DNA of 25,800 nt from Pelargonium nanum (GCA_036897485.1 JAYMTF010001158.1:1-25800), one strand, 5' to 3'. Positions 9,626-21,339 are shown, counted from the first letter of the stretch. Notes: generated from the sequence alone by a model not told the origin. Numbers and translations: made by a program.

Positions 9626-11160
9626 ATAAGTCACACCTGGTTAGCTAGGATGTGGGTAATTAACAACTACAGATGAATAAGACAGAAGGGAATAAAGATA
9701 AAAATATGAAATGAAAACTTCAGATTAAACAGTATCCTTATGTCTTGCCAGTTCGTACCTGCATCGCAATTACACCAACACCATTACATAACTACCATTA
9801 CCAAGATAACATTTCATAACTCGAAAAGTATCATTTAGGTGAAAAAGATAAATTCTCAAGTATTTGTCACAAAACTAAGCCATAGGCCTTACTAATTCAT
9901 GTACTCAAAATGTCTCATGAAACTTTTAACATATCAAATTAATTAAAGAATGAGAACCACATCATCAGAATCATGGAATACAAGACGGGATGCACTCTCT
10001 AGGTAATTGTAACATACTAGTAAACAAAAAAAAAAGGGCTAGTTATGGATAACTATCCAGTTATAATGTCCCTAAACATATAACTACATTTTTTATTTCC
10101 ATAACATTTCCGTAAATCATCAATTTTAATAAAGAATTTCATTCTCTCTCGTTATGTGCTTTGCACATGCCATTCTTTTATTCCTAAATTCCCAAAATGC
10201 TCTTACAATCTCTAAAGAACCATAACCTAAATCCCATTTCACTTCCAATTTCTCTCCAAAATTTTAGATCCAAATATGATATTTACGACATCAAGGAATG
10301 CCATGTGCAAAGTACAAGACAAAATAGAATGAATTTCTGCATTAAAATTGATGATTTACAAATGGAGTGAAAACATACGGGGATAAATGTTATGGAAATC
10401 GAAAAAGTGTAATTATTTCTTTTGGGACATCATAATTGGGTAGTAATATGTAATTACCCAAAACAAACACAAAACTAAATTGTGTGGATTCAACATCACA
10501 TCTACACAATGCAGCCGAGTTCAATCATGCCCACAATAATTAGTTTGTCAATCTAACATACTCTATCTTGGGTCTAAAATCTCTCTAAAATATCTTCCTT
10601 TCATGTCCTTTTTGTCACACACTTGTAATTGTAGAGCCTAATAGCTTAAACATCACCATTACAAAATGCATTGACACTCATGCCAAAAGCTCCACAATTA
10701 GGGAAACAGCTACAACCACTTGGCAAAACTCAGATTCGGACCAATTGGTTAGGAATTCCCAAAACAGAAATTGTCAATTGATAATCAAATAATAGGAGAA
10801 AAAATTAGCGTCATAGAATATGTAAAACCTGAGGTTTATTAACTGATTTGAATACGAACTATCATACGAAACTACGAAAGTGATGAAACCAAGTTTTAAA
10901 TGAGAACAGAACCACTCACCTGTTGGAGAGATTTTCCGAGAAAATCTGTAACTTTCCGAGAAAAATTGTCTGGGAAAGATAGTGTAAGTTTCTGGGGTGT
11001 TTAGTTGTGGCGCTCTGAGACCTCAGTTTCGTCACGAATGGGTTTTTTTTTTTTTTTCGGGAAGCTGTTGCTGCTGTTTGGCATTGGACCAAACAGCGGA
11101 AAGAGTTGAACCGACCGCGTGTAAGGAAGTTCAAGGTTATGGTTAATTGCGTCGCCAAAC
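9626..11160 (-). other. PQBP1 5' leader: non-coding first exon and long leader intron
   Basis: On the minus strand a strong donor CAACAG|GTGAGT falls at 10920/10919, and the acceptor AACCAG|GTGTGA at 9637/9636 opens the start-codon exon, giving a leader intron of 1,283 bases. The transcription start probably lies between about 11050 and 11180. The first exon contains a poly-T/poly-A run at 11041-11057. An 80-codon frame there (11158-10916) has no family resemblance and is treated as leader. Long 5' leader introns in plants often raise expression; that is general knowledge, not shown here. Confidence 0.6.
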
Positions 11161-11643
11161 AGCCTCCATCAACATGACCCGAGTTTAAGGGATGACAATT
11201 GCAATCGAACCCGACGAACGAGGATGTGGATGAAGATTTTTATTAAGAGACTGAGACGGGATGGTGAAATTCCCCTCTCCTAATATGGACGAGGATGGAA
11301 AATTGCCTCGAGTACTCCAGGATCAATGTTATTTGCATATATTTTTATGATTCGCAGTATATTATATGTACTAAAGTATATATATTTGTTATTGAAAATA
11401 TAATGTTATTATCTTATTCATCTGAAAACAATGAGTCTTAGCTATAGACCGAGACTAAAGCAAGAGGCGTTTGAATTGAGTTCGAACGGACGCTACATGT
11501 TTAAGTTTCCTTTTCTTCTCTCCATATGTATGTGAATATATTTAGTGTTCATGTTAATTTTTTTTTAAGTGAGATTTATTTTTTAAAATAATAAAATCTA
11601 TATGTGGTATGCTCTTTATTCAAATGAGTTTGCTTATTCATAT

Positions 11644-11739
11644 AAATTTGTTTATTTTATACTAAACTTCTGAACAAATTTGCCTATCTTATGCTAAAAG
11701 TTCGAACAAATTTGCAGGTTTTATGCTAAAAGTTTGAAT
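11644..11739. repeat. Three-copy 32-base minisatellite
   Basis: Units begin at 11644, 11676 and 11708, an exact 32-base period. Each starts AAATTTG, has TTATACTAAA or TTATGCTAAA in the middle and ends TTC/TTTGAAC/T. Copies differ at several bases, so the array is not recent. Confidence 0.8.
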
Positions 11740-12125
11740 TTTATTACATCTCAAACTTCTCGATCTTTCGTCGTTTTATGAGTCGACTAAGGTTTCTGTA
11801 CAACTACAACTTCTCTTGATTTTCATAGTAGTGACAGTATTTTGAGTTTGCAAATATCAACTGCTCTTGATTTTACGAGTTCTTGCTTTGATAGCAAGTT
11901 AATGTGGTGGTTTGGTCGGAGCCAGTGTCCTCCACTTGAACTCTTTCCAGCGCAGAAACCCTGTCGCACAGACCAGGTAGAATTGTCTTTTGTTATTTAT
12001 TTGTTTAATTTTTATTTCTTATAAATTTGTTGGATAAAATTAAATGATTATGGGTCAAATTCTTAGTTTGTTGGTTGTGGTGATTAAGTATTAGTTGTTT
12101 AAATGCATGGTTTTATCTAAAAATA

Positions 12126-12316
12126 CAACTCCCTCCGCACCAAATAATTGTCCCGTTTTATTTGCAATTTTATCTCAAAACAAGAGTCTTGTTTCGCTTG
12201 TAACAAGTTAATCATGCATGAATTATCAATAATGTCCTTACAATAAGTTGGTTACTATCTCTTAAGTTTGTTACAACCTACATGTACATTTATTTTGTGA
12301 CGAAGAGAGTAGTTTG
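12126..12316. mobile_element. Stowaway-like (Tc1/mariner) MITE
   Basis: The left end carries CTCCCTCCGCACCAAATAA (from 12129), the well-known Stowaway terminal motif. The right end in reverse complement reads CTCTCTTCGTCACAAAATAA (from 12309), a clear inverted repeat. Flanking TA dinucleotides occur at 12124-12125 and 12317-12318, or immediately at 12310-12311, so the exact right end is ambiguous by a few bases. It is about 190 bases, AT-rich and non-coding, as expected of a non-autonomous element. Confidence 0.72.
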
Positions 12317-13018
12317 TATTGAGAATAAGAGTACATAATGTCTCTTTTGGCCTTAAATTAGTAACATTGTTGATACTATTTGACTTTCAAGAAAAAAAAA
12401 TACAAAGAATGTGTTTTTTTATGCGTTAGAATTAGAAGTCATGTTTGTTTCTAACAATTTGTGAAATTTTCTCAATGTGAATCACTCCAAAAGGAAAACA
12501 TTGTTTTTACTTTGCTTATTGTGCGTTCGACCATTTGGCCCATCAACAATTAAAAAAAATCAAAAATATCTTCAAATGATCTTGCTTCAAAAGGGGATTA
12601 AGAACTCAATTAGTGAATGTGTCCATAAAGGGGACTTTCATGTCATGTTTTGAGAACGCTTTGACGTGAATCATTTTTGTCCGATTTTCGTGGTATCTTT
12701 CAATTTATTGGATGCTAGCTGATAATTGTGACTTGAATTACAGTTTATATTATTTTACGAAGGGCACATATGGGGTTCAAGTAGTCATTGCTAAATAATT
12801 TACTTTATCTAGCGTGCCTCATTACATCACTCATCACACTTACATACAATTATATATTCCTCCATATCGTACATAACTCTGTATATATGAGAAGTGAAAA
12901 TAAATGCAATGAGCGAGCTTGTAATGCATCAATTTTGCGATGAGACAATTTCTAATGCCACCCACTAATTTTAACATGTATGTATGTGTGTGTATATATT
13001 ATGTAGATTAGAAAAAAA

Positions 13019-14131
13019 GGATAATTACGGACGAATACAAATTTAGGCGTCCCAAAACACATAACTACAATTTTATTTTTTCAAAACAGATGACTGCCCT
13101 ATATTTTCACTGCATAATGTGATAAACATGTGACTCATTTTATTTGTAAAATTACAAAACTAACTCTACCATATCTAACACGCTCATCATCCTCATCATC
13201 TTCATCATACAACCATTGGCTCCACCTTGCTCAGCCACCATAGCGCCGCTGGCGGATTGCTCCAGTTGCTCGGCCATCACAGAACGCCGCCACGGTCACG
13301 TTCATGAATCGATCATCTCCGGAATGCCATAGCCATATCTCGCCGTAAGCTCCTCCTCTTTTTCGCTCTACCGGCGGAGCCACCACGTACGGGCATATCA
13401 CCGGAGCAAGTTTCTTCGCCCGTTCGTGCTCCGTCGATCGTCTGCTCCGCCACTACCTGCCGTTTGTGCTCCATCCCTTCGCCAAATCTAATTCTGGTAA
13501 CACAACACCAAATCCGAGTTCAGATATGATTTTATTTGTATCATTGGTTTAGGTTTCATTTTCTAGAGTAGTTTCTTAGTTTTTAGGTTGTGTTAATTTC
13601 GAATTGAATCTGAAATTTTATTTGTTTGAGTTCCAAATATGAGTTTTGTTGTGTAATTCTGAATCTGAAATCAGTTGGAGAGTTTTTTGTTTGAGTTCCA
13701 ATTTGTTTTTATTTTTGTTGAATGATTTTTGCTGGAGATATGATATGTGTTCATTCTTTAATTTAAGATGAATTCTTTTAAGTTTAGGTGATATGAATTT
13801 AAGATGTGTTGGAAAGTTTGTTTTTTTTGTTTGAGTTCCAGTTTAGTTGTTTTTTAAGATGAGTTCCAATGTGTTTTTTTTTTACATTATATTAAACCTC
13901 ACTTGTACCGAAAATTTGAATTTCCGGTCATCGGAATCTTCATGTAATGAGTTTTCCGATGACAGAAAATTCAAACATTCAAAGAATTGTGATGAACTGA
14001 AGGATGGATATTTAAGGGTAATTTTGTCATTTTATATGATAAGTTAACATCGTTAGTCAATTACGGACGGATTGATAACATAGGGAATTTTATTTTTGTA
14101 TTTATGTGTTATGGGACGCCCATTAATCATA
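13019..14131. mobile_element. Non-autonomous inverted-repeat element with GC-rich core, possibly Mutator-like
   Basis: GGCGTCCCAAAACACATAAC at 13046-13065 recurs inverted near the right end (14096-14120), 23 of 25 bases matching. The outermost left bases, GGATAATTACGGACG, resemble the ends of the MITE at 23052. The core at about 13195-13500 is far richer in GC than its surroundings and contains CCGCC/CCGGA-type codon-like runs, as when a host gene piece is captured. No reading frame there is convincing and no target-site duplication is visible, so the copy is old and the superfamily is inferred. Confidence 0.5.
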
Positions 14132-14347
14132 TTTCTTAATTCAATTTTTTTTCTTGTTCTTTTTTTTCGATTGTTGCTGGCTTCTAACTCTCAGACACAA
14201 CTGAACAGGTAGCACTCCTACCGGCCAAATCTGAATTTGCTCCTGGAGCCCCATATATCGTCACTCTCAACATCATCCTCCATCTTCTTCAATTTATTCT
14301 CTCAATTCACTGTCAATTTAGTGTTAAATTGGATCTCTCTCTCTTCG

Positions 14348-17300
14348 ATGGCTTCTCTTCCAGCGACACAATTCCTTCCTCTTCCTCGCTTTCTATATCC
14401 TTCCAAATATCTAAACCCTAAATCTTCGTGGTTCTCCATTTCTACCAATAATGCTACTCCATTCCAATTCCTCAACCATTGCTCAATTACAAGATCTCCC
14501 TCACAACTCCTCAGCTCTCCTTCTTCTGTAACCATTGAACCCGATTCAGAACAGCTTGAACAATCCACCCTTGCTGATATTTGCAAAGGCCATGTCCCTG
14601 AACCTGTACTGCGCAGGCAAGTTTCTATTTTTCTACTTATTTTGATCTTATGTTTTAGTTTTGTATGTATGGAACAAGTAGTTTCAACCAAATAATTAGT
14701 GTCTAAGACTCGGCCAAGACACATGCCAGTGCTTCGCGCCCATTGATTTATTGAGACGGGTACGAGTGTTAAGCCGTGAGGTGACATTTACTTGTTGGTT
14801 TGACTAAGTCTCGACCCAAAAAAAAGTTTGGTTGAGATTTTTTTTTAATGAGTAGTGAGTGGCTAAGACTAAGTTATTATTATTATTATTATTATTATTT
14901 TTAAAAGTAGTTAACACTAAGTTAATATACAAAGAAAATGAATGCGGGTACAAATTCATTGGAGTGACTATTAATTCGTGAGGTGACTATTTGCATCTTA
15001 GTAAGAGACTTTTTTAGATGTGAAACCCTAGTCATACTTTGGCATCACCAGTCAACACCTAGAAAAGGGTTGTCTTTGATGATTACTACTTTAATGAATG
15101 CTTGTTCCCTACCTTTTTCTTTGCATAAGTGTTGTGTTAATATAAATGAGGGGTTATTGTACAGGAAATTGTGGTTATTAGGTTGGATAAGAGTACAGTC
15201 CTAACCTAAATAAGTGGAAGAAGGGATTTCTTTTACCCAAATGGAATAGGAGAGAATAAGTTTACGTGATGGATCAACTTGTCCTTTTTGGCTTGATTGA
15301 GTTGTACCTCATAAAAGATACATTTTTTCTTGATTTTTAAAAATGTAATTGAATAGACCCACCATTGAAATTAATTGGCTATGCATAAATGAAATAGGTG
15401 TTCTTGCTTTTTGATATAATTAAGAAATAGAATCTTAGCCAACTTATTAATGGCATGCACTAATCCAAACCAATGAGAGGTTCATTATCACTTATACTAG
15501 CCACAATGAATATGCCCGCTCGAATTCAATTAATTTTAGTCATGGTTGAGCATTAGTACCTTGCCTCTCAGCCAACTTATTAACGTCTGAAACTCGACGA
15601 GACTATTGAGAGGATGACATAATTTATAATCATTTATACAAATTTGTCCGCCCGAATTTAGTTGATTTTAGTCTTGGTTGAGTCTTAATGTTAATACTTG
15701 GCTGAGACTCAACCAACTTATTAACTGATGATACTCAGTCAAACTAATGAGAAGATGACCCATAATTCATTACCACTTATACTAATTTGTCCACCCGACT
15801 ACAATTTATTTTAGTCTTGGTTGAGTCCCAACATCAATACCTTGCTGAATCTCAGCTAACTTATTAACGGCTGAGACTCAGCCATACGAATGAGAGGATT
15901 ATATATTGCTGATTATCACTTATACTTGCCACAATGAATTTGTCTGCGCGAATTCAATTGATTTTAGTCTTGGATTAGACTCACTGCCCTCTAATTAAAT
16001 TGGGGTTCAGTTCAAATCAGTTTTCTATATGATAATGTATGTTGATGGAGTGTAGATGTGAGTAACATGTTGCAGGATGGAAGGACTTGGATATGTTATG
16101 CCTACGAGTGTACAAAGGGAAGGTCTTCCGGTTCTTTTCTCGGGGCGTGATTGCATACTTCATGCGCAGGTTATTGTCAAAACCTTTACATGGATACAAA
16201 TAAATAGTAAATGCTGCAAATTTAAGATTATGTTGAAACTATCAAAAGGATAATACAACTGAATTGCTCCTGAAAAGTCATTCATTTCATCGCTTATTGT
16301 CATAACAAGCTTTTGACAGACTTAGCGGATTACTTATTGACAAACAATATTGTGGAAGTTTCATGGCAGTTTTTATTAGGATTTTTTTTAAACAAATTTT
16401 TCTTAGGATCTATAATAATTCTGCATTGTAAATTCTTGGTATGAATTTTCAGGGAAAACAAAAAAGTTTTGCATGTTTTTTTTTTTTTGTGTGTGGCAAT
16501 ATTCCTTTCGTGCAAATTATGAACAAAAAAAATGAAAAACTCATGACAAGTAATGTTCTTTGATTTTTGGTCCTCTAGACAGGTTCTGGGAAGACGCTGA
16601 CATATCTGCTATTGATTTATTCACTTATAAACACAGACAGAGCTGCTGTGCAAGCACTTATTGTGGTGCCTACCAGAGAACTTGGAATGCAAGTAAGAAT
16701 GTTACTGATGATTACAAATATACACTACCCGCTAGTTAACTTTCTGGTCAACATATGAGTTAAAGTTCATGTTATACCTTAAAGTATGCCAGATGGATAT
16801 TTTCATACAGACCAGACAGTGAAAAGATGATATTTAAAGTGAATATTTATATTACCGGTAATAGTAATGCCTTACAATGTAAATAGGTCACAAAAGTTGC
16901 TCGTATGCTGGCTGCAAAGCCTACAGAGCTTGGATCAAAGAAGTTATGTACCGTCATGTCTCTTCTAGATGGAGGAATGTTGAAAAGACATAAGAGCTGG
17001 CTAAAGGTGGATCTTTCTCTTATTTGCATTTTCAGTTTTATTTGTGCAATATGTTAATCATACAAACAAACAACCAAGCATTTCTGGAACAATGTTGAGG
17101 TCAACTACATGAATCCTTTAGCAAAACTTATTAGGATCCTTAGCTCGTATTCTCCTCATCTACTCCTTCCTATCCATTGCTATCTAAACTGTCATGCCAA
17201 TTCTTGTCATGTCTTTCCTCACTACTCATTTCGATGTTAATTTATGTCTACTAGTATATGCTAGAACATGTTGATCAGGAGGATCCTTGGCTTAATGGCT

Positions 17301-20300
17301 TTTTGCCAAAGCTGTTCTGAATCTTTGCATAACTTTTGTTTGGCCAGTGATAAATTCTGTAATTTTGCTTTTCAAATTCTCTTGTCTGAGTTCACTTTAC
17401 TGTGATGAAACTATTGGATTGCTTCATAACAAATAATTTGAAAAATGAGCATAAATATGTAATCTTTTCATAAAAATTTATTTTACTAATTTCATACTCA
17501 AGAAGGAAAGTTTTTTTAATTGTTAAATTTCAATATATTGGGCTACACAATGGTTTGGGCTTCCACGATTAAAAGGTGTACCTTAATAGAAGAGTTTCAC
17601 AATGTGGGACTTTAATACCCACTTCAACACTCCCTCTCACCCGCAAGTCGGATAACACAAGGGTTTCACAATGTGTGACTTTAATACCACCACTTTAACA
17701 GTCTCTCGCCTGCAGGCCGAATAATATTGGGCTACACCTAATGTTGAGCCTCCACTACTAATAAGTCAAACTTATTAGAAAGGTTTCACTTGCACCATTA
17801 TATTTAGTCTCTCCACTTTGTATTTTACCAATGTGAGATTTTAATACCCACTTCAACATTAATTAGGTTATCATATTTCATAGATGGAAAATACCATAGT
17901 TTTATTTATATATGATGTATGTCTAATTATGTATCATTTATCAGAACACCATTGCTTGATTGGTGAAAATGATGTGTGAATAATGCATTCCATATGTAAT
18001 TGCATTTAATTATTTTTGTTCTCTAAATTAAACTTTTTTCACTTATTTAGTAACTTAGAGGAAATTCATGGTATACAATACTACATAAAATTTCTTTAGA
18101 CACTTCATCCTCTATGATTTCATTTCTCATTGATTACTTGTGATTGATCTGGTTTTATTAGTTTACCATGTGTACCGAATAGTTCATCAAATTCCAAAGC
18201 AGAAGAATTATCTCTGAGGCATTTTTTTCAGTACTTTTCAGGCAGAGCCCCCAACAGTTATAGTGGCAACAATTGTGAGTTTGTGCCGAATGCTTGAGAA
18301 GAAAGTTTTCAAGCTTGAATCAATGAAAGTGCTAGTGATTGATGAGGTAACTGACTGCTTTTTGACTTTTTCTTTTAAATGGTTATAGTTTTCAGCATGG
18401 TCCATTGGTTGCTTGTTATATTATTAAAGTCCAGTTCTGTGCAGCCATAGAAGATGCACTAAGAGATGGAAAATATGACTTTGCTGCTTTTATAAAATAA
18501 ATCTATGGATTTTTCAATAGTGGGAAAAAACTATGCATGCTAGGAAGTAGAGGTGGCAATTAGAGTTTTGGGCTGAAAAGGCCTGACCCAACCCCGACCC
18601 AACTCACAGTTTCGCCCGACCCATAAATTGATCGAGTCCATTTTATGTGACCCGAACTGCACATTTCCAGGTCGCGTTTTAGGTGTCTCCGAATTTCGGG
18701 TCCAAATGCTCTACTAGGAAGAGATGTAATTTTCTGGCTGTATGATTTTTGTCTTCATAGAGTTTCGAGGCAGGTGGCCAGACAGTCATTTCCGCTTCAA
18801 TGGTTACTTTGTTGGTAATCATGTCAGTCAATGATATTCTATAATGTTTCTTTAGGCTTATTTCTGGTTTTATTGTATGTGACGTATGTAATGAAAGGTG
18901 CTTCTAATGGAATGACTTACTTTTTTATTTTCTCTGTGTAGATTGATTTCATGTTCAGTTCTTCTAAAGAGCTCAGTTATCTTCGGAACCTTTTGACGTC
19001 ATATTCATCATGCGATAGCCGTCAGACTATTTTTGTCAGTGCTTCTATCCCACATCACGGGCGATTTTTACAGCAATGTATACAGCAGAAATGGACCAAG
19101 GTTTTCTATATTATGTAGTTCTTGTTCCATATCATCTTAATCAGATATAGTGTTTAGATTGCAATTGTTTCTGAGTTTCATTGTGACGTAATGTTTTTTA
19201 ATTCTTTCCTGCAGAGTGACACATTTCATGTTCATGTCAACCCAGTCAACCCCATGCCATCGTGTTTAGACCACAGATTTGTGGTACGAAATTTATTGGT
19301 CATAAGACAAGCTTTGTCACTGTCAATATGACATGTTTATAATTAGTTGTCTAATGAGTTTTGTGCTGATATTCTGTTGCTTAACAGATATGTCGTAAGA
19401 ACCGGAGGCATGAAATTCTTCTATCCTTATTGCAGGCCGACACACCTAAATCTGGCATTATTTTTGTTGGTGCGCAGGTTAGTTGCGTTTTTATGTCTTG
19501 TTTTCTTTGATCAATATTTTCTTGGCATTTATTTTAAATATTTATTTATTAGTTGGCAACTTGGCTGATCTGTACTGATCATATCTAGTGTCCATCAGTG
19601 AATTCATGTAGTTTAAGAGGAAGACCCCTTGTGTAATTAAGTACATATTTGGAAATTAGAGCCAGCAATTTGGACCCGAAAATTTGCGGAGTGGACTGGG
19701 CAAACCCGCACATTCTGCATGTAAAACCCGACCTGAGTCTGACCCACGTCCAGAAAATCACAGCTTGAACAAACCTACACCCTTTTCGGGTCGGGTTTGG
19801 GCAAAGCCTTTTCAACCCGATCCGAAACCTGAACTGCCACTACTATATGGAATATAGCGTGACTGGATAATATGTAGCAAATGCCATTTAATTGTTTGAT
19901 ATTCTGTATGTAACTACTGATCAACAGCGATGAGACTACTATTCTTGAATAAATCAACCAGCTCAGCTCCATCTGATTGACTTCTTGGCATACAAGATTA
20001 TCTAGTTTTCAGTTTCATGAATCTCGCAGTTTGGAGCAAGATGCAATACTAAGATTATTATTATTATTATTTTGAAAAAAAATAATGTTCGACTCTATCA
20101 GTTAATAATTTGTTAATTATAATTTATAATCTCATTACTTTTGTAGTCTGAAAAGTCTAAAAAAGCTGGAAATGGTCCACCGACAACTCTTTTAGTTGAT
20201 TTCTTGAAGACTTCGTATGAGGGCTGTCTAGACATCATTCTTATGGAAGAAGACATGAATTTCAATTTACGAGCAACTTCACTATCGGTAAGCACTGTCT

Positions 20301-21339
20301 TCATGGGATGAATACAAAATTCTCTCATTTTGAATATATTATGAATGTTGGTGTATTTATGCAAAATCTCTTTCCAAATTCTGATGAGAGGCTGAGTGGC
20401 AGAAACTGACATAGTACTAAGGTAGTGTTTGGATTAATTTTTTTTTTGAATGAGAACTGAGAATCAAGAATAGCAGTGGGACTGAGATTCTCATTCCAAA
20501 GCCATTCTCATGACCAAAAAACCGAATATTTTAATCCAAACGCTGCCTAAGCTGCAGATGCTAGCATTGAAAGATAGGCCAAGTCAGGGATAAATGCTTT
20601 ACTTTGTAATTTAATTTAGATTGATGAGTTCATTAACTTGTGAAATTACGATTCACACACTGGAAACCTGTAAATTTCTCTAGAAAGACAGGAATAGAAA
20701 GTAATGCTCCATTTGGCTTTCTTGGATTTGAGCAAAATCCAATGATTGGATGCTAATTTTTTTTTTAATAAATTTTTTGGATAAAGACTCAAATCCATTA
20801 GGTTTTGGGACACGTTGACAACATGGGATTTCGAATGACAACTCTTACCTTGTCATTTATGGTTTTTCAAACATTATACTTGTATTTGAAATACAACATT
20901 TCAAATTTGAAATCAAACCCAAGAATTGAAACGCAACCTAACAAAAATTGTGTTCATGCTGTTTCTATGTTCACCGCTCAGACATGTTTTGAGCCATAGT
21001 GACTTATTGACTGTAAAAGTTAACCATATCGGGACTTTTCCTTTCAACATTTATGTCATTGGTTCTCGTGTGCAGGAATTAAGACAAGGAGGAGGGCATC
21101 TTCTTGTAGCGACGGATATAGCAGCAAGAGGAGTGGATCTACCAGAAACAACACATATATACAACTTTGATCTGCCAAAAACTGCTGTAGACTATCTCCA
21201 CCGAGCTGGAAGGACCGGTAGGAAACCTTTTTCCGACGAGAAATGTGTTGTTACAAATATTATAGAGTCACAGGAAAGGTTTGTGTTGGAGAAATACCAA
21301 AATGAGTTAATGTTTGACTGTGAAGAGATTGTCATATAG
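14348..21339 (+). CDS. RH58: DEAD-box ATP-dependent RNA helicase 58, chloroplastic (RH58)
   Basis: The ten exons are 14348-14616, 16076-16169, 16579-16692, 16887-17006, 18242-18346, 18942-19100, 19215-19283, 19388-19477, 20147-20287 and 21076-21339. They give 474 residues; from memory the Arabidopsis protein is about the same length. Intron 1 is phase 2 with a GC donor; the other eight are phase 0. Residues 1 to about 60 are Ser/Pro-rich with few acids, fitting a plastid transit peptide. Helicase motifs in order: Q motif region near 95-105; I AQTGSGKT (120-127); Ia PTREL (152-156); II DEID (233-236), formed across an exon junction; III SAS (267-269) where most relatives have SAT; IV region IIFVGAQ (334-340); [10 protein letters not shown] (400-408); [10 protein letters not shown] (429-436). 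All catalytic motifs are present, so it should be an active RNA-dependent ATPase acting on plastid RNA. The C-terminal [10 protein letters not shown] tail matches my recollection of RH58 rather than other DEAD proteins. The start is the first ATG in the frame; upstream in-frame codons lack Met. Confidence 0.92.
14874..14899. repeat. (TTA)n microsatellite in RH58 intron 1
   Basis: About nine uninterrupted TTA units in the first RH58 intron. A second, shorter ATT tract occurs near 20057-20070 in the intron between exons 8 and 9. Confidence 0.9.
15441..15995. repeat. Four-copy tandem array, 133-143 base unit, in RH58 intron 1
   Basis: The anchor AACTTATTAA recurs at 15441, 15574, 15715 and 15858, spacings of 133, 141 and 143. 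Each unit also has CACTTATACT or a relative, a TTTGTCC..CCGA segment, ATTTTAGTCTTGGTTGAG and a CTGAGACTCAGCC-like imperfect palindrome. Copies have diverged by substitutions and small indels. Related fragments (CTAAGACTCGGCC, GGCTAAGACTAAG) occur at about 14700-14872, suggesting an older, larger array. No terminal inverted repeats were found. Confidence 0.8.
17533..17866. repeat. Internally repetitive unclassified repeat in RH58 intron 4
   Basis: ATATTGGGCTACAC occurs at 17534 and 17724. A second motif, CAATGTGGGACTTTAATACC, occurs at about 17602 and, with changes, at about 17670 and 17830. The arrangement looks like two or three partial copies of one dispersed repeat, each ending near CCCACTTCAACA. 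No clear ends or target-site duplication were identified, so the class is left open. Confidence 0.55.
18548..18713. mobile_element. hAT-like MITE with 8-bp target-site duplication
   Basis: CTAGGAAG is duplicated exactly at 18540-18547 and 18714-18721. The element starts TAGAGGTGGCAA and ends GCTCTA, giving short TAGAG inverted ends typical of hAT transposons, which make 8-bp duplications. The interior is rich in GACCC/CCCGA runs. It sits in RH58 intron 5 and codes for nothing. Confidence 0.75.
19657..19845. mobile_element. Second hAT-like MITE, degraded
   Basis: It starts TAGAGCCAGCAATTTGG and ends CTGCCACTACTA, whose reverse complement is TAGTAGTGGCAG. The inside has ACCCGACC and CGGGTCGGGTTT runs like the element at 18548. 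Flanks TTGGAAAT and TATGGAAT are only approximately repeated, so the copy is older. It lies in RH58 intron 8. Confidence 0.55.
20421..20547. mobile_element. Tourist-like (PIF/Harbinger) MITE with TAA duplication
   Basis: The left end GGTAGTGTTTGGATTAAT and the right end in reverse complement, GGCAGCGTTTGGATTAAA, match at 15 of 18 positions. TAA flanks both sides (20418-20420 and 20548-20550), the 3-bp target of PIF/Harbinger elements. It is 127 bases and non-coding. It lies in the last RH58 intron. Confidence 0.82.
20705..20938. mobile_element. Possible second Tourist-like MITE
   Basis: The left end, TGCTCCATTTGGCTTTCTTG, and the right end in reverse complement, GGTTGCGTTTCAATTCTTGG, are similar further in (CTTGG then TTTGA) but weak at the tips. 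TAA flanks both sides (20702-20704 and 20939-20941). It begins about 155 bases after the element at 20421 in the same intron. The boundaries are tentative. Confidence 0.4.

Larger units (their letters stand above)
11161..14347. other. Divergent intergenic region between PQBP1 and RH58
   Basis: The two head-to-head genes share this space of about 3.2 kb. It holds a 32-base minisatellite (11644-11739), a Stowaway-type MITE (12126-12316) and a 1.1-kb element with inverted ends (13019-14131) that finishes about 215 bases before the RH58 start codon. An exon-like stretch near 11842-11976 ends in CAG|GTAGAA but could not be tied to any gene. The RH58 leader must lie mostly within 14132-14347, a pyrimidine-rich segment without an obvious TATA box. 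Confidence 0.55.
14617..16075 (+). other. GC-AG intron 1 of RH58
   Basis: Exon 1 ends CTGCGCAG and the intron starts GCAAGT, giving AG|GCAAGT, the ideal GC-donor match. Exon 2 must begin with a single base before ATG GAA GGA to keep the conserved [13 protein letters not shown] run, so exon 1 must end in phase 2 exactly at 14616. The nearby GT (AA|GTTTCT) would break the frame. The intron is 1,459 bases and carries a TTA microsatellite and a tandem array. Confidence 0.85.

Noticed and set aside
10916-11158. 80-codon minus-strand frame in the first PQBP1 exon
   Set aside because: Composition is low-complexity (Lys run from poly-T), there is no family match, and the exon is better explained as 5' leader upstream of the ATG at 9625.
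11842-12024. Exon-like segment with CAG|GTAGAA donor in the divergent spacer
   Set aside because: It could not be joined in frame to RH58 or to anything else; the peptide has no recognisable family. It might be an upstream leader exon, but evidence is lacking.
13847-14047. 66-codon plus-strand frame in the spacer before RH58
   Set aside because: It lies inside the inverted-end element, is AT-rich and has no domain or promoter support.
14302-14787. 161-codon minus-strand frame opposite RH58 exon 1
   Set aside because: It is antisense to a transit-peptide-coding exon, runs into the intron and has no family resemblance.
17533-17866. Idea that the TGGGACTTTAATACC repeats are a solo LTR
   Set aside because: No matching pair of ends, no flanking short duplication and no primer-binding site was seen, so it is left as an unclassified repeat.
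18761-18813. Possible extra RH58 exon, in frame after TTCATAG
   Set aside because: Including it would split the DEID motif II formed by joining 18346 to 18942, and there is no good donor at its end.
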